From an uncultured Bacilli bacterium (lineage in GTDB: Bacteria; Bacillota_I; Bacilli_A; RF39; UBA660): a stretch of 9,324 nucleotides of DNA. This document shows, piece by piece, positions 7,179-9,324 of the stretch. A model generated the notes under the pieces. It saw only the letters and a list, made by a program, of their open reading frames with translations, searched no databases and had not been told where the DNA came from. A program made the translations under genes and the position numbers. Numbering within the stretch: the first letter of the stretch is position 1; each line of letters opens with the position of its first letter. Location of the stretch: contig CANQFI010000067.1 in the NCBI GenBank assembly GCA_947598455.1, positions 1 to 9,324 on the forward strand, given 5' to 3'.

Positions 7179-8196
7179 ACTTTAGAATTATTTTATCGCT
7201 ATAATTATTTAAATATTTATTTAAATAGGTATCTTTTAATATTAAAGTAATTCCATCAATAGTAAATTGTGATTCTTGAGATACTTTGATCTTTTCAGAA
7301 ACTTCAGATTGTGTTTTACGAGTATAAGTTAAAGTATTATTTCTTATAGTATAAGTGCCACTTGATATTTCAAGAGTTTCTTTGTTATTATTTTCATCCT
7401 TAGCCATAACAACTAAATTGGCACTATAAGTAGTATTTTCTTCTTTGATATTACCATAGATTGAAAAATATACTTCAATATTATCGGATTCATACTTATA
7501 AATTTTAAAATCAGCTTTTTCTTTATATAATTTATATTGATAGGTATTACAATAGTGACCATTTTTAATATGATAATTAATAGTATTATAAAGAAGATTA
7601 CTAGTAACATTATAATCAATAATAGTAATATCATTTACTGAGTCATAGTAATAAGTAGTATTATTACAGTTAATATGTTCTAACTTATTAACATAGTCTT
7701 TAGCTTCACTTAGTAAGACATAACGACTTCTAAAACTTTTATAGGAATAACTATCATCGACATTTTGCATGTAGAAAGAAAACTTAGGAACACCTAAATC
7801 AATTATCTTATTATCATTATGATTATATATTTCGTGCTTAATAGTATAACCAAAGGGATATAGTTTAAAAAGAATGATAAAGATAATTACAATAATTATT
7901 AAAGATGAATAAAATATTCTATCTCTAAATTGCTTTTTTATTTTTAATCTTTCAGTTTGAACTATTTCTTCAAGATTAAGATTTTTTTTCTTTTGAATTT
8001 GTAAAATATTATAAATATCTGTATCAAGAATATCAGCTAGTTTTTCTAAAATAGAAATATCTGGAAGACTTAATCCTCTTTCCCATTTACTGACTGCTTT
8101 ATCTGTAACAAATAATTTATCTCCTAGTTCTTGTTGTGTTAAACCTTTTTTCTTACGTAGTTCGGAAATATTTTTACCAACTTTAATAATATCCAT
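7177..8196 (-). CDS. XRE-family helix-turn-helix regulator with one membrane span and an extracellular domain
   Basis: Of 339 residues, 5-60 form a Cro/C1-type helix-turn-helix, with TQQELGDKLFVTDKAVSKWE (20-39) as the recognition region, followed by the usual PDISILEKLADIL helix. A basic linker leads to one membrane span at about 87-105. Residues 107-339 should then be outside the cell and contain the protein's only two cysteines, Cys167 and Cys206, a possible disulphide. This is the plan of a one-component transmembrane regulator: DNA binding inside, sensing outside, in one chain (ToxR and CadC use the same logic with a different DNA-binding domain). The external domain is not recognised. 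The start at 8196 has GAGG about 7 nt upstream. It is the first gene of a unit with the two Asp-box membrane proteins, which are its likely targets or signalling partners; that link is inferred from position. Confidence 0.85.
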   Translation of the reverse strand: MDIIKVGKNISELRKKKGLTQQELGDKLFVTDKAVSKWERGLSLPDISILEKLADILDTDIYNILQIQKKKNLNLEEIVQTERLKIKKQFRDRIFYSSLIIIVIIFIILFKLYPFGYTIKHEIYNHNDNKIIDLGVPKFSFYMQNVDDSYSYKSFRSRYVLLSEAKDYVNKLEHINCNNTTYYYDSVNDITIIDYNVTSNLLYNTINYHIKNGHYCNTYQYKLYKEKADFKIYKYESDNIEVYFSIYGNIKEENTTYSANLVVMAKDENNNKETLEISSGTYTIRNNTLTYTRKTQSEVSEKIKVSQESQFTIDGITLILKDTYLNKYLNNYSDKIILK

Positions 8197-8213
8197 ACTC
8201 TCGCCTCATCGTA

Positions 8214-8224
8214 ATTATATTATA
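8214..8224 (-). promoter_or_regulatory. Candidate -10 region of the XRE/Asp-box unit
   Basis: The minus strand reads TATAATATAAT, two overlapping perfect -10 hexamers, 18-23 nt before the XRE ATG. No TGn extension and no convincing -35 box were found. The implied leader is about 11-16 nt and contains the GAGG site, in line with the short leaders of the other units. In such AT-rich sequence a chance match is possible. Confidence 0.4.
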
Positions 8225-8271
8225 AATAATAAATATTTTAAATCGACTGTTAGTTTAGAATGTAAAAATGC

Positions 8272-8297
8272 AAAAAAAAGAGTATTGATTACTCTTT
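8272..8297 (-). terminator. Intrinsic terminator of the metallopeptidase-like gene
   Basis: On the minus strand an 8-bp stem, AAAGAGTA (8297-8290) with TACTCTTT (8284-8277), has a 5-nt loop and continues into a T-tract to 8272. Two bases of the gene's TAA stop codon (8298-8296) lie in the 5' arm, so a ribosome at the stop would cover part of the stem. It separates this gene from the XRE unit. Confidence 0.78.
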
Positions 8298-9303
8298 ACA
8301 TTTTAGGTGCTGATGATTCTGGAGTTGGTTCTCCTACAAATTGCATCATTATAGCTCTTTTTTCATTATCAATTACATATTTAGCAAATTCTTTTTTATC
8401 ACCATTATTTTCTACTAAAGATAAGAAACTACTAATATCAATTTCGTTAATGTAAATTCTTTGACGAGCAAGAGAAATCTTTTCACTCATATTGGAATAT
8501 ATTACATAGTAGCCTTCCGTTTCTTTACCATTGATGATGTTTTCTTTATCTTTATTTTCTTTATAAGCTAATAAGTCAACACAGTAAATATAATCTAAAA
8601 AATATAGGAAAGTAGCAAAATCATATTGTAATTTATATTTTTCTTTAGCAATATTATATTTAGCTTCTAAATCTTTTAATCCTTCATTATTTTTGTACAT
8701 ATAATTAATTTTAACAAAGTAATCTTTAGAAACACCTAATAGAATAGCTAATTTAGTTAATTCACAATCATACATTTCATAGTTATGTAAGCTAGAAATA
8801 ACTATACCATTACTTAACATACGAAGATTTTCTGAAGGAATTTCTCGTTCAGGAAAAGTCACATTATGAATTTTAGAATAAATTTTTTCGGCAATATTTT
8901 GAGTTTGGGCTTCCATAATTAAGCGACCCATATTGTAACTTTGATTTATACCTACTTCATTATTTTTAGGATTGGTTTGAACAGCATGATGAAGTTCATG
9001 ATAAACAGTTATTTCTCTTAATGGTTCACCTAAATTATCTCTAATATAAATTGTTTTTGTTTCGGGATCACGATAACCTTTAACATCTAAACCATTCTCT
9101 TTAGCTACGCGATGATTTTCATCATAAAATTCAATTTTATTAGCATAAGTTAAAGCATTTTTAATTAAATCTTCAAGAGTAATACTTTCGGGTATTAAAT
9201 TTTCTTCGGTAATTACTGAAAAATAATTTAAATAATAATTTAGAGTTAAATTATCTATATCTGGTCTTTTTTGTAAGATTATTTTTTTTATTTCTTCATT
9301 CAA
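8296..9303 (-). CDS. HExxH zinc metallopeptidase-like protein, gluzincin type
   Basis: This 335-residue soluble protein is numbered from TTG at 9303. The central motif TVYHELHHAV contains HELHH, with His102 and His106 as metal ligands and Glu103 as general base. It is followed at Glu131, in LIMEAQTQ, by a likely third ligand, the spacing and setting of a gluzincin. Upstream, TKTIYIRDNLGEPLREIT (84-101) resembles the edge strand and active-site helix of such folds. No signal peptide or membrane span is visible, so it should act in the cytoplasm unless exported by another route. The remaining 200 residues are helical-looking and not recognised; the substrate is unknown. GTG 9312 is in frame but lies inside the GAGAGGTG ribosome-binding site, so TTG 9303, 6 nt downstream, is preferred; the next in-frame ATG is over 100 codons on and would lose the HELHH motif. 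Its promoter is outside the window. Confidence 0.8.
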   Translation of the reverse strand: MNEEIKKIILQKRPDIDNLTLNYYLNYFSVITEENLIPESITLEDLIKNALTYANKIEFYDENHRVAKENGLDVKGYRDPETKTIYIRDNLGEPLREITVYHELHHAVQTNPKNNEVGINQSYNMGRLIMEAQTQNIAEKIYSKIHNVTFPEREIPSENLRMLSNGIVISSLHNYEMYDCELTKLAILLGVSKDYFVKINYMYKNNEGLKDLEAKYNIAKEKYKLQYDFATFLYFLDYIYCVDLLAYKENKDKENIINGKETEGYYVIYSNMSEKISLARQRIYINEIDISSFLSLVENNGDKKEFAKYVIDNEKRAIMMQFVGEPTPESSAPKM

Positions 9304-9309
9304 AGTAAA

Positions 9310-9317
9310 CACCTCTC
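9310..9317 (-). promoter_or_regulatory. Ribosome-binding site of the metallopeptidase-like gene (decides a TTG start)
   Basis: GAGAGGTG lies 6 nt upstream of TTG 9303. The competing GTG at 9312 overlaps the site itself and has no room for another upstream. This is the same arrangement as at 3913-3918 and 7172-7178. Confidence 0.65.
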
Positions 9318-9324
9318 GTCTTGT

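Noticed and set aside
5362..7204. Short plus-strand frames at 5362-5553, 6709-6912 and 6968-7204, and minus-strand frames at 6744-6926 and 7413-7634.
   Set aside because: All lie within the Asp-box and XRE genes in other frames, with Ile/Leu/Asn-rich low-complexity translations and no family signature.
8218..8231. A small dyad (TATTA, 4-nt spacer, TAATA) over the -10 region of the XRE gene, considered as an autoregulatory operator.
   Set aside because: The 5-bp arms are pure A/T in an A/T-rich region and there is no second copy at another promoter, so chance explains it.
1..9324. A Mycoplasma-type genetic code with TGA as tryptophan.
   Set aside because: All tryptophans use TGG and there is no in-frame TGA in any gene, which would be very unlikely under that code in so AT-rich a genome.
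1..9324. Mobile elements, phage genes, CRISPR arrays or RNA genes.
   Set aside because: No transposase, integrase, long terminal inverted repeats, regularly spaced repeats or tRNA-like folding was found on either strand.

Overview
The window is strongly AT-rich, and every supported gene lies on the minus strand, so transcription runs from right to left. Stop codons are TAA, with one TAG. Tryptophan is always TGG and no gene contains an in-frame TGA, so the standard bacterial code fits and a Mycoplasma-type code does not. Ribosome-binding sites resemble AGGTGAT or GGTGG, matching the GGAGGTGAT complement of the 16S 3' end in Bacillota. A TrmB of the Bacillota type, a membrane-tethered XRE regulator and an MBOAT/SGNH pair all suggest a low-GC member of the Bacilli, plausibly one of the uncultured gut lineages (RF39- or Erysipelotrichia-like). 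That placement is an inference, because no rRNA or other phylogenetic marker beyond trmB is present.

Layout in the direction of transcription, from right to left: (i) a cytoplasmic HELHH zinc metallopeptidase-like gene (9303-8296), closed by an intrinsic terminator at 8297-8272. (ii) A three-gene unit: an XRE helix-turn-helix protein with one membrane span and an external domain (8196-7177), followed by two tandem paralogous membrane proteins with three C-terminal Asp-box (BNR) repeats each (7167-5980 and 5952-4870). The unit ends at a terminator at 4836-4806, and the last gene has its own candidate extended -10 promoter. (iii) trmB, a tRNA m7G46 methyltransferase (4629-3991), with its own promoter and terminator. 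(iv) A cell-surface unit: a transglutaminase-like protein with Ig-like repeats (3907-2054), an MBOAT acyltransferase (2084-789, overlapping the previous gene by 31 nt) and an SGNH-hydrolase-like partner (779 to beyond the left edge).

Unit (iv) looks like a surface-polymer acylation pair (MBOAT plus anchored SGNH protein, the logic of DltB/DltD and AlgI/AlgJ), made together with an anchored extracellular transglutaminase-fold enzyme. Unit (ii) is the least explained: a one-protein transmembrane regulator followed by two sister surface proteins whose Asp-box repeats could form half-propellers. This is the best candidate here for an undescribed system. No tRNA, rRNA, CRISPR array, insertion sequence or phage gene was seen. 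Several genes tempt a start-codon error because a GTG sits inside the ribosome-binding site; the starts given here are corrected for that.
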